Counted from the first letter of the stretch, positions 41,250 through 54,258 are shown. The stretch is 64,000 nt of DNA from Piscinibacter caeni (GCA_003265685.1 KZ836106.1:109588-173587), one strand, 5' to 3'. The notes: a model not told the origin generated them from the letters alone. Made by a program: numbers and translations.

Positions 41250-43070
41250 ATGACCCTGGCCGTCTGGAACCAGCCGCACCACGACGGCTCGCCGCTCTAC
41301 GTGCCCGAGCCCACGCCGCGGCTCGGCGGCCGGGTCGCGGTGCGCCTGCGCGTGCCGCGCGGCAGCGACACCACTCGGGCCTGGGTGCGCGTGATCAACG
41401 ACGGCGAGCCCGAGCTGGTGCGCGCCGAGCTCGAACGCGAGGATTCGAACGACACCTGGCTGCGCGCCGTGCTGCCGGTGGTCAACCCGGTGGTCAGCTA
41501 CCGCTGGCTGCTCGACGGCGGCGCGCACGGCTACCAGTGGCTCAACGGCATCGGCCTGCACGGGCACGACGTGCCCGATGCGGGCGACTTCCGCCTGAGT
41601 GTCTTCACGCCGCCGCCGCGCTGGGCCACCGGCACGATGTACCAGATCTTCCCGGACCGCTTCGCGAAGTCGGTCGACCGGCCGGCGCCGCCCTGGGCGC
41701 TGGCGGCGGCCTGGGACGACCCGGTCATCGGCGAGGGCCCGGACACGCCGCGCCAGCTCTACGGCGGCGACCTGGACGGCATCGCCGCGCAGCTGGACCA
41801 CATCGCCTCGCTGGGCGTCGGCACGATCTACCTGACGCCGTTCTTCCCGGCCGACTCCAACCACCGCTACAACGCCTCGACCTTCGACCGGGTCGATCCG
41901 CTGCTGGGGGGCGATGCGGCGATGGCGCGCCTCGCGCAGGCCGCACATGCACGCGGCATGAAGCTGATGGGCGACCTCACCACCAACCACTGCGGCGACA
42001 CGCACGAGTGGTTCCGCGCCGCGCTGGCCGACCCGAACTCGCCCGAGGCGAGGTTCTTCTTCTTCGAGCAGCATCCCGAGCGTTATGCCGGCTGGTGGGG
42101 CATGCGCGAGATGCCGATCTTCGACCACCGCAGCCAGGAACTGCGGCGCCGGCTCTACGACGGGCGCGAGTCGGTGGTCGCGAAGTGGCTCGGCCCGCAC
42201 GCGCTCGACGCCTGGCGCATCGACGTGGCCAACATGACCGGCATCCGCGGCGACGTCGACCTGAGCCACCTCGTCGCCACCACCATCCGGCGCACCATGG
42301 CGCTGGTGACGGACGAGTCGTTCCTGCAGGCCGAGTCGAACCACGACGCCAGCCGCGACCTGCTCGGCGACGGCTACCAGGGCACGATGAACTACGCCGC
42401 CTTCACCCGGCCGCTGTGGCAGTGGCTGGTGCCCGCGCCGCCGCGGCCCTACGAACACGGCAAGTACCCGACGCTGCCGCGCCTGCCGGGCCGAGCCGTG
42501 GTGGCGGCGATGCGTGCGTTCGCCGGCGTCACGCCCTGGCAGGCCACGCTGCACGCGATGAACCTGGTCGGCTCGCACGACACCCACCGGGTGGCCTCGC
42601 TGCTGGGCGACCCGCGCCTGGTCGACGTGGCCTTCGGCCTGCTGGCGGCCTACCCCGGCGTGCCGATGATCTACGCCGGCGACGAGATCGGCCTGGCCGC
42701 GCTCGGCCCCGAGCAGGCCCGCATCCCCATGCCCTGGGCTCACCCCGGGCGCTGGGACACGCACCGCCTGGCGCACACCCGCGCGCTGTTCGGCGCCCGC
42801 GCGGCCAGCGAGGCGCTGCAACGCGGCGGGCTGCGCTGGCTGGCGATCGGCGACGACGCCATCAGTTTCCTGCGCGAGGCGCCGGGCGAGCGCGTGCTGG
42901 TGCATGCCGCGCGCGCCGACCATGCGCCGTTGCGCATCCCCGCCGCGGTGCTCGGGCACGAACTGGCCGGCCTGGCCGGCAGCCCCGACCTGCGCGCCGA
43001 TGCCGATGGTCTCGTCACGCTGCCGGCGCACGGGCCCGCATTCGGGATGTGGCGCCTGCCGGAACCCTGA
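41250..43070 (+). CDS. GH13 alpha-glucosidase/maltodextrinase (MalZ-like)
   Basis: A 606-residue GH13 enzyme preceded by GAGGAG. An N-terminal beta-sandwich (about 1-120) comes before the barrel, as in maltodextrin glucosidase and neopullulanase. Barrel motifs are TGTMYQIFPDRFAKS, MGDLTTNHCGDTH, nucleophile Asp in DAWRIDVANMTG, acid Glu in FLQAESNHD and third Asp in LVGSHDTHRVAS. It would cut maltodextrins or cyclodextrins to glucose or maltose, complementing MalQ. No signal peptide is seen, so the operon works on cytoplasmic glucans. The spacing to treZ is 19 nt. Confidence 0.85.
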   Translation: MTLAVWNQPHHDGSPLYVPEPTPRLGGRVAVRLRVPRGSDTTRAWVRVINDGEPELVRAELEREDSNDTWLRAVLPVVNPVVSYRWLLDGGAHGYQWLNGIGLHGHDVPDAGDFRLSVFTPPPRWATGTMYQIFPDRFAKSVDRPAPPWALAAAWDDPVIGEGPDTPRQLYGGDLDGIAAQLDHIASLGVGTIYLTPFFPADSNHRYNASTFDRVDPLLGGDAAMARLAQAAHARGMKLMGDLTTNHCGDTHEWFRAALADPNSPEARFFFFEQHPERYAGWWGMREMPIFDHRSQELRRRLYDGRESVVAKWLGPHALDAWRIDVANMTGIRGDVDLSHLVATTIRRTMALVTDESFLQAESNHDASRDLLGDGYQGTMNYAAFTRPLWQWLVPAPPRPYEHGKYPTLPRLPGRAVVAAMRAFAGVTPWQATLHAMNLVGSHDTHRVASLLGDPRLVDVAFGLLAAYPGVPMIYAGDEIGLAALGPEQARIPMPWAHPGRWDTHRLAHTRALFGARAASEALQRGGLRWLAIGDDAISFLREAPGERVLVHAARADHAPLRIPAAVLGHELAGLAGSPDLRADADGLVTLPAHGPAFGMWRLPEP

Positions 43071-43128
43071 CGGCGCGGCCACACCGCTCTGGCAAGATGC
43101 GGCGCCCGGCCACTCCAGCGCGCCCGCG

Positions 43129-44256
43129 ATGTCCGCCGCCTACCGCCAGCTCCAGCCCGGCGACCCCGCCCCCTGGTTCCGCCAGCGCAGTACCAGCAAC
43201 CCCGACTACGCCTTCGACTCGGTGGCCGGGCGCTACATCGTGATGTGCTTCCTCGGCACCGCCGGCCAGCCCGGCGGGGCGCAGCGCCTGGCCTTCGCCG
43301 AGGCGCAGCGCACGCTGTTCGACGACGACCACATCGCCTTCTTCGGCGTCAGCGCCGACCCGCAGGACGAGGCGCAGGGCCGCCTGCGCGAGCGCCTGCC
43401 CGGCATGCGCCATTTCTGGGACTTCGACCGTCGCGTCAGCCGGCTGTACGGCGCGCTGCCGCTGCAGCCGCAGCCGCCGGCCGAGGAGGTGTACCGGCCG
43501 TTCTGGCTGCTGCTCAACCCGAACCTGCAGGTGCGTGCGCTGCTGCCCTTCGCCAACGACGATTCCGATCTGCCGGCGCTGCTCGACCTGCTGCGCACGC
43601 TGCCGCCGGTGGGCGGGTTCGCCGGCACCGACCTGCACGCGCCGGTGATCCAGATCCCGGCCATCTTCGAGCCGGCGTTCTGCGCGCGGTTGATCGGCGA
43701 GTACCGGCGCCATGGCGGCGAGGTGTCGGGCTTCATGCAGGAGGTCGACGGCCGCACCGTCGGCCGCCACGACCCGCACCACAAGGTGCGCTTCGACCAC
43801 CTCGTGGAGGACGAGGCGCTCAAGCGCGAGATCCAGCAGCGCATTCGTCGCCGCGTCGCGAGCGTGATCCGCCAGGTGCACTGCTTCGAGGCCACGCGCA
43901 TGGAGCGCTACCTGGTGGCCTGCTACGACGCCGCCGACGGCGGCCACTTCCGCGCCCACCGCGACAACACCACGCGCGGCACCGCGCACCGCCGCTTCGC
44001 GCTCTCGATCAACCTGAACGACGACTTCGAGGGCGGCGAGCTGCATTTCCCGGAGTACGGCACGCGCCGCTACAAGCCGCCGGCCGGCAGCGGGGTGGTG
44101 TTCTCGTGTTCGCTGCTGCACGCGGTGGACCCGGTGCGGCGCGGCCAGCGCTTCGCCTTCCTGCCCTTCCTCTACGACGACGCGGCCGCCGCGCTGCGCG
44201 AGGCGAACCAGGGCTACCTGGCCGAGAAGGACACCGGCTACCGCGCGGGCGGCTGA
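43129..44256 (+). CDS. Redoxin-like / 2-oxoglutarate-Fe(II) oxygenase fusion protein
   Basis: A 375-residue two-domain protein. Residues 1-165 look like a peroxiredoxin fold (GDPAPWFRQRSTSNPDYAF, RYIVMCFLGTAGQPGGAQ, IAFFGVSADPQDEAQGR), but the position of the peroxidatic Cys in the usual TxxC motif is occupied by the Gly/Gln of GTAGQPG. Residues 170-365 are a prolyl-4-hydroxylase-type oxygenase with iron ligands His277-x-Asp279 (FRAHRDN) and His331 (LLHAVDP) and a 2OG-binding Arg at 341. The substrate is unknown. The ATG at 43129 has no strong ribosome-binding site. It ends inside a long bidirectional terminator. Confidence 0.8.
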   Translation: MSAAYRQLQPGDPAPWFRQRSTSNPDYAFDSVAGRYIVMCFLGTAGQPGGAQRLAFAEAQRTLFDDDHIAFFGVSADPQDEAQGRLRERLPGMRHFWDFDRRVSRLYGALPLQPQPPAEEVYRPFWLLLNPNLQVRALLPFANDDSDLPALLDLLRTLPPVGGFAGTDLHAPVIQIPAIFEPAFCARLIGEYRRHGGEVSGFMQEVDGRTVGRHDPHHKVRFDHLVEDEALKREIQQRIRRRVASVIRQVHCFEATRMERYLVACYDAADGGHFRAHRDNTTRGTAHRRFALSINLNDDFEGGELHFPEYGTRRYKPPAGSGVVFSCSLLHAVDPVRRGQRFAFLPFLYDDAAAALREANQGYLAEKDTGYRAGG

Positions 44257-44309
44257 GAAGGTGTGAGAGAACCCGGCACGCCCGCGTGCTGGGTTCTCTC
44301 ACACCTTCT
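44256..44309. terminator. Strong bidirectional terminator between convergent genes
   Basis: The two 25-nt arms (44256-44280 and 44285-44309) are complementary except for one G:T pair, around a 4-nt loop CCCG. The last base of the oxygenase stop and the stop of the convergent hybrid kinase lie within the arms, so one hairpin serves both transcripts. There is no long T-run. Confidence 0.8.
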
Positions 44310-46698
44310 GAGCTGGGCGCAGCCAGTGCGCCAGCGTGGCGAGCAGCGTGTCGAGCTTGACGGGCTTGGCGATGTGGTCGCTCATGCCTGCCGCGAGCGC
44401 CTTGTCACGATCTCCGGCCATCGCGTTGGCGGTCAGCGCGATGACCGGCAGGTCCCGATGCTCGGGCCGCAGGCGCAGGGCCCGGGTCGCGGTGTAGCCG
44501 TCCATCACCGGCATCAGGCAGTCCATCAGCACGGCATCGAAACGCTGCCGGTCCAGCATCTCGAGGGCCTCGCGGCCGTCGCACGCGACGCTGACGACGA
44601 TGCCGGCGGCGCTCAGCAGTTCCACCACCAGTTCCCGGTTGATGGCGTTGTCCTCGACGAGCAGCACCTGCGCGCCGCGCACGACGGCGCGCGGGTCGGG
44701 CCGGTCGTCGTGGCCTGGTTCGGGTGGGATGACATGCGCCAGCTCGGCGCGGTTCATCGGGCCGCCGGCAGGCGCCTCGATCTCGAACGAGAAGACGCTG
44801 CCCTGGCCGGCCCGGCTGCGGGCCTGGAGGTCCCCGCCCATCAGGCGGACCAGCTGGCGGCTGATGGACAGCCCGAGCCCGGCACCGCCGTCACGCCGCT
44901 TCTGCTCGGCCACCTGCGCGAACGGCTGGAACAGCCGGGCCAGCTGCGCCTCGTTCATGCCGATGCCCTCGTCCTCGACCTCGAAGCGCAGGCCGCCGGC
45001 GCTGCGGCCCGCCTCGGGCCGGACCGGCTGCACACGCAAGGTCACCCGCCCGGTGTCGCTGAACTTGATGGCGTTGGACAGCAGGTTGAGCAGCACCTGG
45101 CGCAGCCGCTTCTCGTCGACGAACACCGCGGCAGGCAGGCCGGGGGCCGGCTCGCAGGCGAACTCCAGCCGCTTCTCCTGCGCCCGGATGCGGACGATCT
45201 CGCACACCACCTGCAGGAAGCCCGCCAGCTCGACGTCGACCGGGTGCAGCTCGAGCCGGGCCTTCTCGATGCGGGCCAGGTCGAGGATGTCGTCGATGAG
45301 CATCAGCAGGTGCTGCCCGCATTCCTCGATGATCTTGAGTCCGCGGGCCTGCCGTTCGTCCAGCGATCCGTCGCGCCGCAGCATCTGCGCGAAGCCGAGG
45401 ATGCCGTTCAGCGGCGTGCGCAGTTCATGGCTGATGTTGGCCAGGAAGACGGCCTGCGTCTCGCGGGCCGCCTCGGCGGCGTCGCGCGCCGCGACGAGGT
45501 GGCGTTCGGCCTGCCGGCGCAGCGTCGCGTCGCGGATCACGAGCACGAGCAGGCTGCCGGCGCCCGCGCTCACCGGGTTGAGCGAGACCTCCACCGGGAT
45601 GGTCGATCCGTCGCGGCGGCGCGCCAGCGCGTCGCGCGCCGTGCCGGCGCCGTCGCCGGGGCGCCAGTCGAAGTCGGCCAGCAGCTCGTCTCCGGGCAGC
45701 CCGGCCGCCTGCGCGGGGATCAGGCCGAACATGCGTTCGGCCGCACGGTTCAGCTGCAGCACGCGGCCGTCCTGCAGCACGACGATGCTGTCGGCGGTGT
45801 TGTCGATGATCGCGGTCAGGCGCAGCCGCTCGGCCTCGAGCAGGGCACGCGTGGCGGCCAGCTGGCGGCGGTCGGAGAGGAACTGCTCCACCGCGCGCGC
45901 CATGGCGCCGATCTCGTCATCGCCGCGCACGGCCACCAGGGGCTGGGCATCGCCGGGGTCGTCGGCGGACAGCAGGCTGCGGCTGACCTGCTGCAGCCGC
46001 GCGATGATCTGCCGGCCGAGGAAGACCCGCGCGATCAGCCAGGCCGCCACCAGGCTGAAGGCCAGCCAGGCGACCACGCCGTAGGCACTCGCCCGCGCCG
46101 CGTCGACGACACGCAGCACCGCCGCCTGATGGGCCCGCGAGAGCTGCTCGGATTGTTCGCGGGCGGCCTGCGCCAGGGCCTGCGCGTGGGCGTGCATCTC
46201 CTCGCGGTAGCTCTGCAGCGCGGCGGCCGTCGAGGCGTCGTCGGCCCCGGGCCGGGCGGCGGCGTCGCGCAACTGGGCCAGCACATGGGCCGAGTTCCGG
46301 AACAGCTGGCTGGACTGGTGCAGGTCGAGCACCGACATGTCCTCGCTGGCCGCCATCCGTGCGGTCAGCTCGTCGAGCGCATCGAGCTCGCTCACGATCC
46401 GGGCGTAGGTCTGGCGCGCCAGCTCGCGCGAATCGGCCGCGAGCATGCGTTCGGCCAGGCGTTCGATCTGCCGGGTCTGCTGCTGCAGGTCCTGGGTATG
46501 GCGCGCGCGCGCGAGCTGCTCCTCGGAGAAGCGGCGCGCCGCGTCGCCGGTGGCGAACAGGGCGAGGAAGGCCGTCGCGCCGCCGACGACGATCAGCACG
46601 GCCATGGCCGACAGCGCGACCGCGAACTGGGCACCGAGCGAGCGCGGCCGCAGCCGGCTCAGCCACGGGGTCCGGCGCTGCGACGAGAAGGTCCCCAT
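44299..46698 (-). CDS. Hybrid sensor histidine kinase with PAS domain (no HPt)
   Basis: A 799-residue membrane kinase. An N-terminal membrane segment (FAVALSAMAVLIVVGGATAF) is followed by a mostly helical periplasmic region of about 180 residues, a second segment (AYGVVAWLAFSLVAAWLIA) and a HAMP-like linker. A PAS domain comes next (IIDNTADSIVVLQDGRVLQL), then HisKA with LANISHELRTPLNGI, HATPase ([20 protein letters not shown]) and one receiver with Asp in AVLMDCLMPVMDGY. The ATG at 46698 is used because it starts just before the membrane segment and 23 nt after the binding-protein gene. Last gene of the five-gene sensing operon. Confidence 0.88.
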   Translation of the reverse strand: MGTFSSQRRTPWLSRLRPRSLGAQFAVALSAMAVLIVVGGATAFLALFATGDAARRFSEEQLARARHTQDLQQQTRQIERLAERMLAADSRELARQTYARIVSELDALDELTARMAASEDMSVLDLHQSSQLFRNSAHVLAQLRDAAARPGADDASTAAALQSYREEMHAHAQALAQAAREQSEQLSRAHQAAVLRVVDAARASAYGVVAWLAFSLVAAWLIARVFLGRQIIARLQQVSRSLLSADDPGDAQPLVAVRGDDEIGAMARAVEQFLSDRRQLAATRALLEAERLRLTAIIDNTADSIVVLQDGRVLQLNRAAERMFGLIPAQAAGLPGDELLADFDWRPGDGAGTARDALARRRDGSTIPVEVSLNPVSAGAGSLLVLVIRDATLRRQAERHLVAARDAAEAARETQAVFLANISHELRTPLNGILGFAQMLRRDGSLDERQARGLKIIEECGQHLLMLIDDILDLARIEKARLELHPVDVELAGFLQVVCEIVRIRAQEKRLEFACEPAPGLPAAVFVDEKRLRQVLLNLLSNAIKFSDTGRVTLRVQPVRPEAGRSAGGLRFEVEDEGIGMNEAQLARLFQPFAQVAEQKRRDGGAGLGLSISRQLVRLMGGDLQARSRAGQGSVFSFEIEAPAGGPMNRAELAHVIPPEPGHDDRPDPRAVVRGAQVLLVEDNAINRELVVELLSAAGIVVSVACDGREALEMLDRQRFDAVLMDCLMPVMDGYTATRALRLRPEHRDLPVIALTANAMAGDRDKALAAGMSDHIAKPVKLDTLLATLAHWLRPAQKV

Positions 46699-46720
46699 GG
46701 CAACGATGCTTGTTTCCCGG

Positions 46721-47851
46721 TCAGCGTTGTGTCCAGATCCGCCGGTAGACGTCCCGGTAGCCGTTCTCCGGGTCGTAGACGAACCGGGAACCGCCGTCCG
46801 AGCCGACATTCTGACCAGACACGAGGCGCACCGGCGCGACGAAGCCGCTCACCGCCTGGCCGGCGAAGAGCCGGTTCAGCTCGTCGATCACCTGCCAGCC
46901 CTGCATGTTCAGCGGCTCGGCCACGGTGCCGGTCTGGTAGGTCCCGGCGCGGATGCGCATGAACGCCGACGCGCTGCCGTCGCCGGCCGACAGCAGGCTG
47001 ATCGCGCCGTTGGGCAGCGCCGCCTCGATCAGCACCGGCACCGCGTAGTCGAAGTAGATGTCGTTGATCGCCAGCGCGTGGGTCCAGCGCGGCCCGTGGG
47101 CGGCCAGCAGTTCGCGCGTCACCGCAGGCATGCGCGCCGCGGCCTCCGAGATGGCCACGTCCCGCACCTCGAGCAGCGTGCAGCCGCCGCACTCGCGGAT
47201 CACGCCGGCCATGGCCTGCGCCTTGGCGGTGGCGATGGCGAAGCGGGAATCGGTGAAGACGACGACCCCGGCGCGGCCGCCGGACTGCGCGACGGCGGCC
47301 AGCGCCGTCGTGCGGGCGACGGCGATCGGGTCCGTGCTGACGTTCATCGCGACGGATGTCCCCGCGATGGGCCCGGGGTGGGGCCCCGCGTGCCAGCCGA
47401 CCACCGGCGGTAGCCGCGCGCCAGCCGCACGCAGCACGGGTTCGAGTTCGTGCGCGTCCGACCCGCAGATCACGAGGCCGTCCGGGCGCGCCGCGAGGGC
47501 GTCGCCCACCGCGCGGCGGCGGCCGACCGCCGTCCCGCCCGCGTCGACGATGCGCACCTTCCAGCCGATCGCGCGGGCCGCCTCGCGGATGCCCTGCGCG
47601 ACCCCGAGCACGCCGCCGTTGCGCAGGTCTTCGGCCAGCACCACGACGGTCTTGCCGGGCTCGGCCGCCGGCCCGGTGGTCGGCCCGGTCCACGCCGGCG
47701 CGCGGCGCGACGCGCCGTCGACGGCCTGGCGGGCGGCCTCCAGCGGGTCGGCGGCGGCCCGTTCGGGCAGCAGCGCGCCGAACGCGAGGGCGCAGAGCAG
47801 CAGGCGAAGGGCACGCCCGCGGGCGATCGCAACACAACGATTCGTCGACAC
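46721..47851 (-). CDS. Periplasmic sugar-binding-like protein without transporter genes
   Basis: A 376-residue secreted protein (GTG start at 47851; signal ALRLLLCALAFGALLPERAA). It has the periplasmic-binding/LacI-type fold (TVVVLAEDLRNGGVLGVAQG, DGLVICGSDAHELEPVLR, then INDIYFDYAVPVLIEAALP). This fold is used by ribose- and autoinducer-binding proteins such as RbsB and LuxP. It sits between two hybrid kinases with 30-nt and 22-nt gaps and no permease or ATPase gene nearby. A role as a ligand-presenting partner of one of the kinases, like LuxP for LuxQ, is the likely reading. The ligand is unknown. Confidence 0.8.
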   Translation of the reverse strand: MSTNRCVAIARGRALRLLLCALAFGALLPERAAADPLEAARQAVDGASRRAPAWTGPTTGPAAEPGKTVVVLAEDLRNGGVLGVAQGIREAARAIGWKVRIVDAGGTAVGRRRAVGDALAARPDGLVICGSDAHELEPVLRAAGARLPPVVGWHAGPHPGPIAGTSVAMNVSTDPIAVARTTALAAVAQSGGRAGVVVFTDSRFAIATAKAQAMAGVIRECGGCTLLEVRDVAISEAAARMPAVTRELLAAHGPRWTHALAINDIYFDYAVPVLIEAALPNGAISLLSAGDGSASAFMRIRAGTYQTGTVAEPLNMQGWQVIDELNRLFAGQAVSGFVAPVRLVSGQNVGSDGGSRFVYDPENGYRDVYRRIWTQR

Positions 47852-47881
47852 GTTGTTGCTCTTTCTGCAGCCGCGGGCGCC

Positions 47882-51060
<3,179 letters not shown>

Positions 51061-51064
<4 letters not shown>

Positions 51065-52647
51065 CGCGGCAGGCCCAGGGAGGCGCGGTAGGCGCGCCGC
51101 TGCGCCTCGCGCCCGAGGCGCAGCGTGATCTCCTCGAAGTCCACGGCCGCGGCCTTCAGCGCGGCGGCCGGCGACAGCTGCCCGGACACCGCCTCGGCGA
51201 GGTGCACGTCCAGCGCCTGCCAGTAGCTGAAGGCGCCGGGGATGCGCAGGTAGGGAAACTGCAGCGGGTTGCTGAAGTTCTCGAAGTAGGCATGCAGGTA
51301 GTCGCGCACGTCGGCCTCGTTCCAGCCGGCGTCCAGGTAGGTCTGGAGCCGGGCGGTGCCGTCGGGCGGCAGGAAGTGGAAGGTCCGGCCCGGGTCGATG
51401 CCGTCCCAGCCGCGCACCGCGTAGACCTGCGACTTCGCCTGGGCCGCCATCAGCGAGAAGAGGTAGTAGGTCGCCTCGGGCGCCTTGGAGTGCTTGGAGA
51501 TCACCGCGGCCCACGAGCCGCCGGTCGTGTTGCCCACGCGGTTGGGGCGGGGCGTCCTGACCCACTGGCCGACGGGCACGCTGTAATGCTCCAGCGTGCC
51601 GGGCATGGCCGCGGCGCCGATCCGGCCGCGCACCCGGCTGCCCTCGTTCTGCGCCAGCGCGCCGAGGTCGCCCCAGGTGAAGGTGAGCGCGGCGCGGCCG
51701 GCCAGGAACAGGTCCCAGCTGCGGCCGAGGTCCCAGCCGAGCATGTCCTTGGGCCCGAACCTGACCAGTTCCACCAGGGCCTCGAGCGCACGCACGTGGC
51801 CCGGGCTCTCGATCAGCGGCTTCATGGTCTGCGGGTCGAACCAGTACAGGTTCGGGTTGCGCGGGCCGATCACGAACGGCGCCGAGAACGACATGAAGTG
51901 GAACATGCCCTGGGCACCGACCTTCAGGTGCATGCTCAGTCCGTGGTCGGGCGTGCCGTCGCCGTTCAGGTCCTTGCCGTCGAAGTATTCGGCCACGTCG
52001 CGGAACTGCGCCCAGGTGGCCGGCACGCCCAGTGGGTAGCCGTACTTCGCCGCGAACGCCGCACGGTGTTGCGGGTGTTCCAGCAGGTCGCGGCGGAAGT
52101 ACATGACCTGGCCGTCGTGGTCGTTGGCGACCATGTACTTGCGGCCCTCGTAGCTCAGCAGGCGGCGCGGCGCCGGCAGCACCTGGTTGATGTCCCAGGC
52201 CGGGAAGCGCGGGTCGCCGTAGAACTTGTCGTAGGACAGCAGATGGTCGCCCGCCACCAGCTCGCCCAGCCACCAGGCGCCCGCATACGCCGCGTCGTAC
52301 CTGCCGACGCCGTGCGTCAGGTCGGACATGAACTGCGGGAACAGCTCCTGGTGCGTCACCTGCACGAGCTCGAGCGTGGCGCCGGTGGCGGCCTCGAACT
52401 CGGCCTTGATCTCGCCCAGGGCGCCGGCCTTGGCCTCGCGCACCATCAGCACGGTGACGGTCTGGCCGGCGAACGGGCACGCGCCGGGCTGGCACGGCGC
52501 CGCCACCCGCGGCGGCACGATCTCTCCGGCCCGCACCTGGGATGTCTTGTACTCCTCCGTGTCGGGGGCCTGTGCGTCCTGTGCGGACGCCGCCAGCGCC
52601 AGCGCCACGAGCGCCGCGGCCACCAGGCCGTTGCCGCGCGTGTCCAT
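51061..52647 (-). CDS. Extracellular solute-binding protein, tandem copy B
   Basis: A 528-residue secreted protein with a signal peptide ([16 protein letters not shown]) and an AAGGAG ribosome-binding site. It is built like a family 1 (MalE/UgpB-type) solute-binding protein: [76 protein letters not shown]. It carries a conserved Cys pair near the N-terminus (Cys52, Cys57) and an EF-hand-like loop DLNGDGTPD (226-234). It is clearly a duplicate of the next gene. No transport partners are adjacent, and it overlaps the hybrid kinase by 4 nt, which suggests sensing. Confidence 0.88.
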
Positions 52648-52665
52648 GACCTGCTCCTTTCCGAC

Positions 52666-54258
52666 CTAGAACCCGAGCGAAGCCCGGTACGAACGCCGCT
52701 GTCTCTCGCGCCCGAGGCGGATCGTGATGTCCTCGAAGTCGACCGCCGCCGCCTTCAGCGCCGCCTCCGGGCTCAACTGCCCGGACACCGCCTCGACCAG
52801 GTGCAGATCCAGCGCCAGCCAGTAGCTGAACGTGCCGGGGATGCGCAGGTAGGGCAGCTGCAGCACATTGCTGTAGTTGTCGTGATAGGCCTGCAGGAAG
52901 TCGGCGATGTCGGCCGTGTCCCATCCGGCGCGCACGTAGTTCTCGATCCGGCCCGTGCCGCGCGGGGGCAGGAAGTGATAGCGCCGGCCCGGGTCGATGC
53001 CGTCCCAGCCGCGCGCGGCGTAGACCTCCGACTTGGGCTGCGAGGCCATCAGCGCGAGCAGGTAGTAGGTCGCCTCCGGGGCCTTGGAGAAGCGCGAGAT
53101 CACCCCGGCCCAGGAGCCGCCCGTGGTGTTGCCGACGCGGTTGACCGCGCCCGTGCGGACCCAGCGGCGCTCGGGGATGCTGTAGTACTCCCCCGTGCCC
53201 GGCAGCTGCGACGAGCCGATACGGCCGCGCACCCGGCTGCCCTCCTGCTGGGCCAGTGCACCCAGGTCGCCCCAGGTGAGCGCCAGCGCCGCCCGGCCGC
53301 GGAGGAAATGGTCCCAGCCCTTACCGAGGTCCCACTGCAGCATCTCCTTCGGGCCGGACTTCACCAGCTCGGTGAGCACGGCCAGCGCGCGCACATGGCC
53401 GGGGCTGTCGATCAGCGGCTTCATAGTGCGCGGGTCGAACCAGTACAGCTGCGGATTGGTCGGGCCGATCACGAACGACGCGGACAGCGACATGTACTGG
53501 AACATGCCCTGCGCACCGGTCAGCAGCGGCAGCACGACGCCGTGGTCCGGCTGGCCGTCGCCGTTCAGGTCCTTGCCGTTGAAGTACTCCGCCAGGTCGC
53601 GGAACTGCTCCCAGGTGGCGGGCACGCCGAGCGGGTAGCCGTAGGCCTTGCGGAACGCGGCGCGATGCACCGGATCGGCCAGCAGGTCGCGGCGGTAGTA
53701 CATCACCTGGCCGTCGTGGTCGTTGGGCACCATGTACATGTGCCCGCCGTAGGCGAGCAGGCGGCGCGGCGCCGGCAGCACCTGGTCGAGCGCCACGGCC
53801 GGGAAGCGCGGATCCTTCTGGTACGCGTCGTAGGAGCGCAGGTAGTCGCCCTCGACCAGCTCGCCCAGCCACCACGCGCCGGCGATGCAGGCGTCGTAGC
53901 GGCCCGTGCCGCTGGTCAGGTCCGCCGTCAGGGTGCTGAAGAGTTCGCCGAACGGGCGCTGCACGATCTCCAGCGTCGCGCCGGTGGCGGCCTCGTATTC
54001 CGCCTTGAGCTCCTGCAGCGGCGAGCTGATGGCCAGGTCGTCGACCGTCAGCACGGTTACGCGCTGGCCGGCGAACGCACAACGGCCCGGCGCGCAGGGC
54101 GCCGCCACACGCGGCGGCACCAGGTCGCCGGGCTTGAGGAGGGTGGAATCGGAGCCCTTCGGCTTGGGGGCAGGCTCTGCGCCATGCGCCGCGCCTGCGA
54201 AGCACAGGCCTGCGGCCAGTGACCGCAGGCAGCTCGAGATCCATCGACGGCCGAGCAC
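52666..54258 (-). CDS. Extracellular solute-binding protein, tandem copy A
   Basis: A 530-residue secreted paralogue of copy B, matching it over most of its length (for example PSY-type C-terminus RRSYRASLGF versus [10 protein letters not shown], and the loop DLNGDGQPD). The GTG at 54258 is chosen over an ATG-like start further out because AGGAGG stands 7 nt before it and a signal peptide follows (LRSLAAGLCFAGAAHGAE). It has the same N-terminal Cys pair (CAPGRC). First gene of the five-gene operon, 18 nt before copy B. Divergence of the two copies suggests different but related ligands. Confidence 0.88.
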   Translation of the reverse strand: MLGRRWISSCLRSLAAGLCFAGAAHGAEPAPKPKGSDSTLLKPGDLVPPRVAAPCAPGRCAFAGQRVTVLTVDDLAISSPLQELKAEYEAATGATLEIVQRPFGELFSTLTADLTSGTGRYDACIAGAWWLGELVEGDYLRSYDAYQKDPRFPAVALDQVLPAPRRLLAYGGHMYMVPNDHDGQVMYYRRDLLADPVHRAAFRKAYGYPLGVPATWEQFRDLAEYFNGKDLNGDGQPDHGVVLPLLTGAQGMFQYMSLSASFVIGPTNPQLYWFDPRTMKPLIDSPGHVRALAVLTELVKSGPKEMLQWDLGKGWDHFLRGRAALALTWGDLGALAQQEGSRVRGRIGSSQLPGTGEYYSIPERRWVRTGAVNRVGNTTGGSWAGVISRFSKAPEATYYLLALMASQPKSEVYAARGWDGIDPGRRYHFLPPRGTGRIENYVRAGWDTADIADFLQAYHDNYSNVLQLPYLRIPGTFSYWLALDLHLVEAVSGQLSPEAALKAAAVDFEDITIRLGRERQRRSYRASLGF

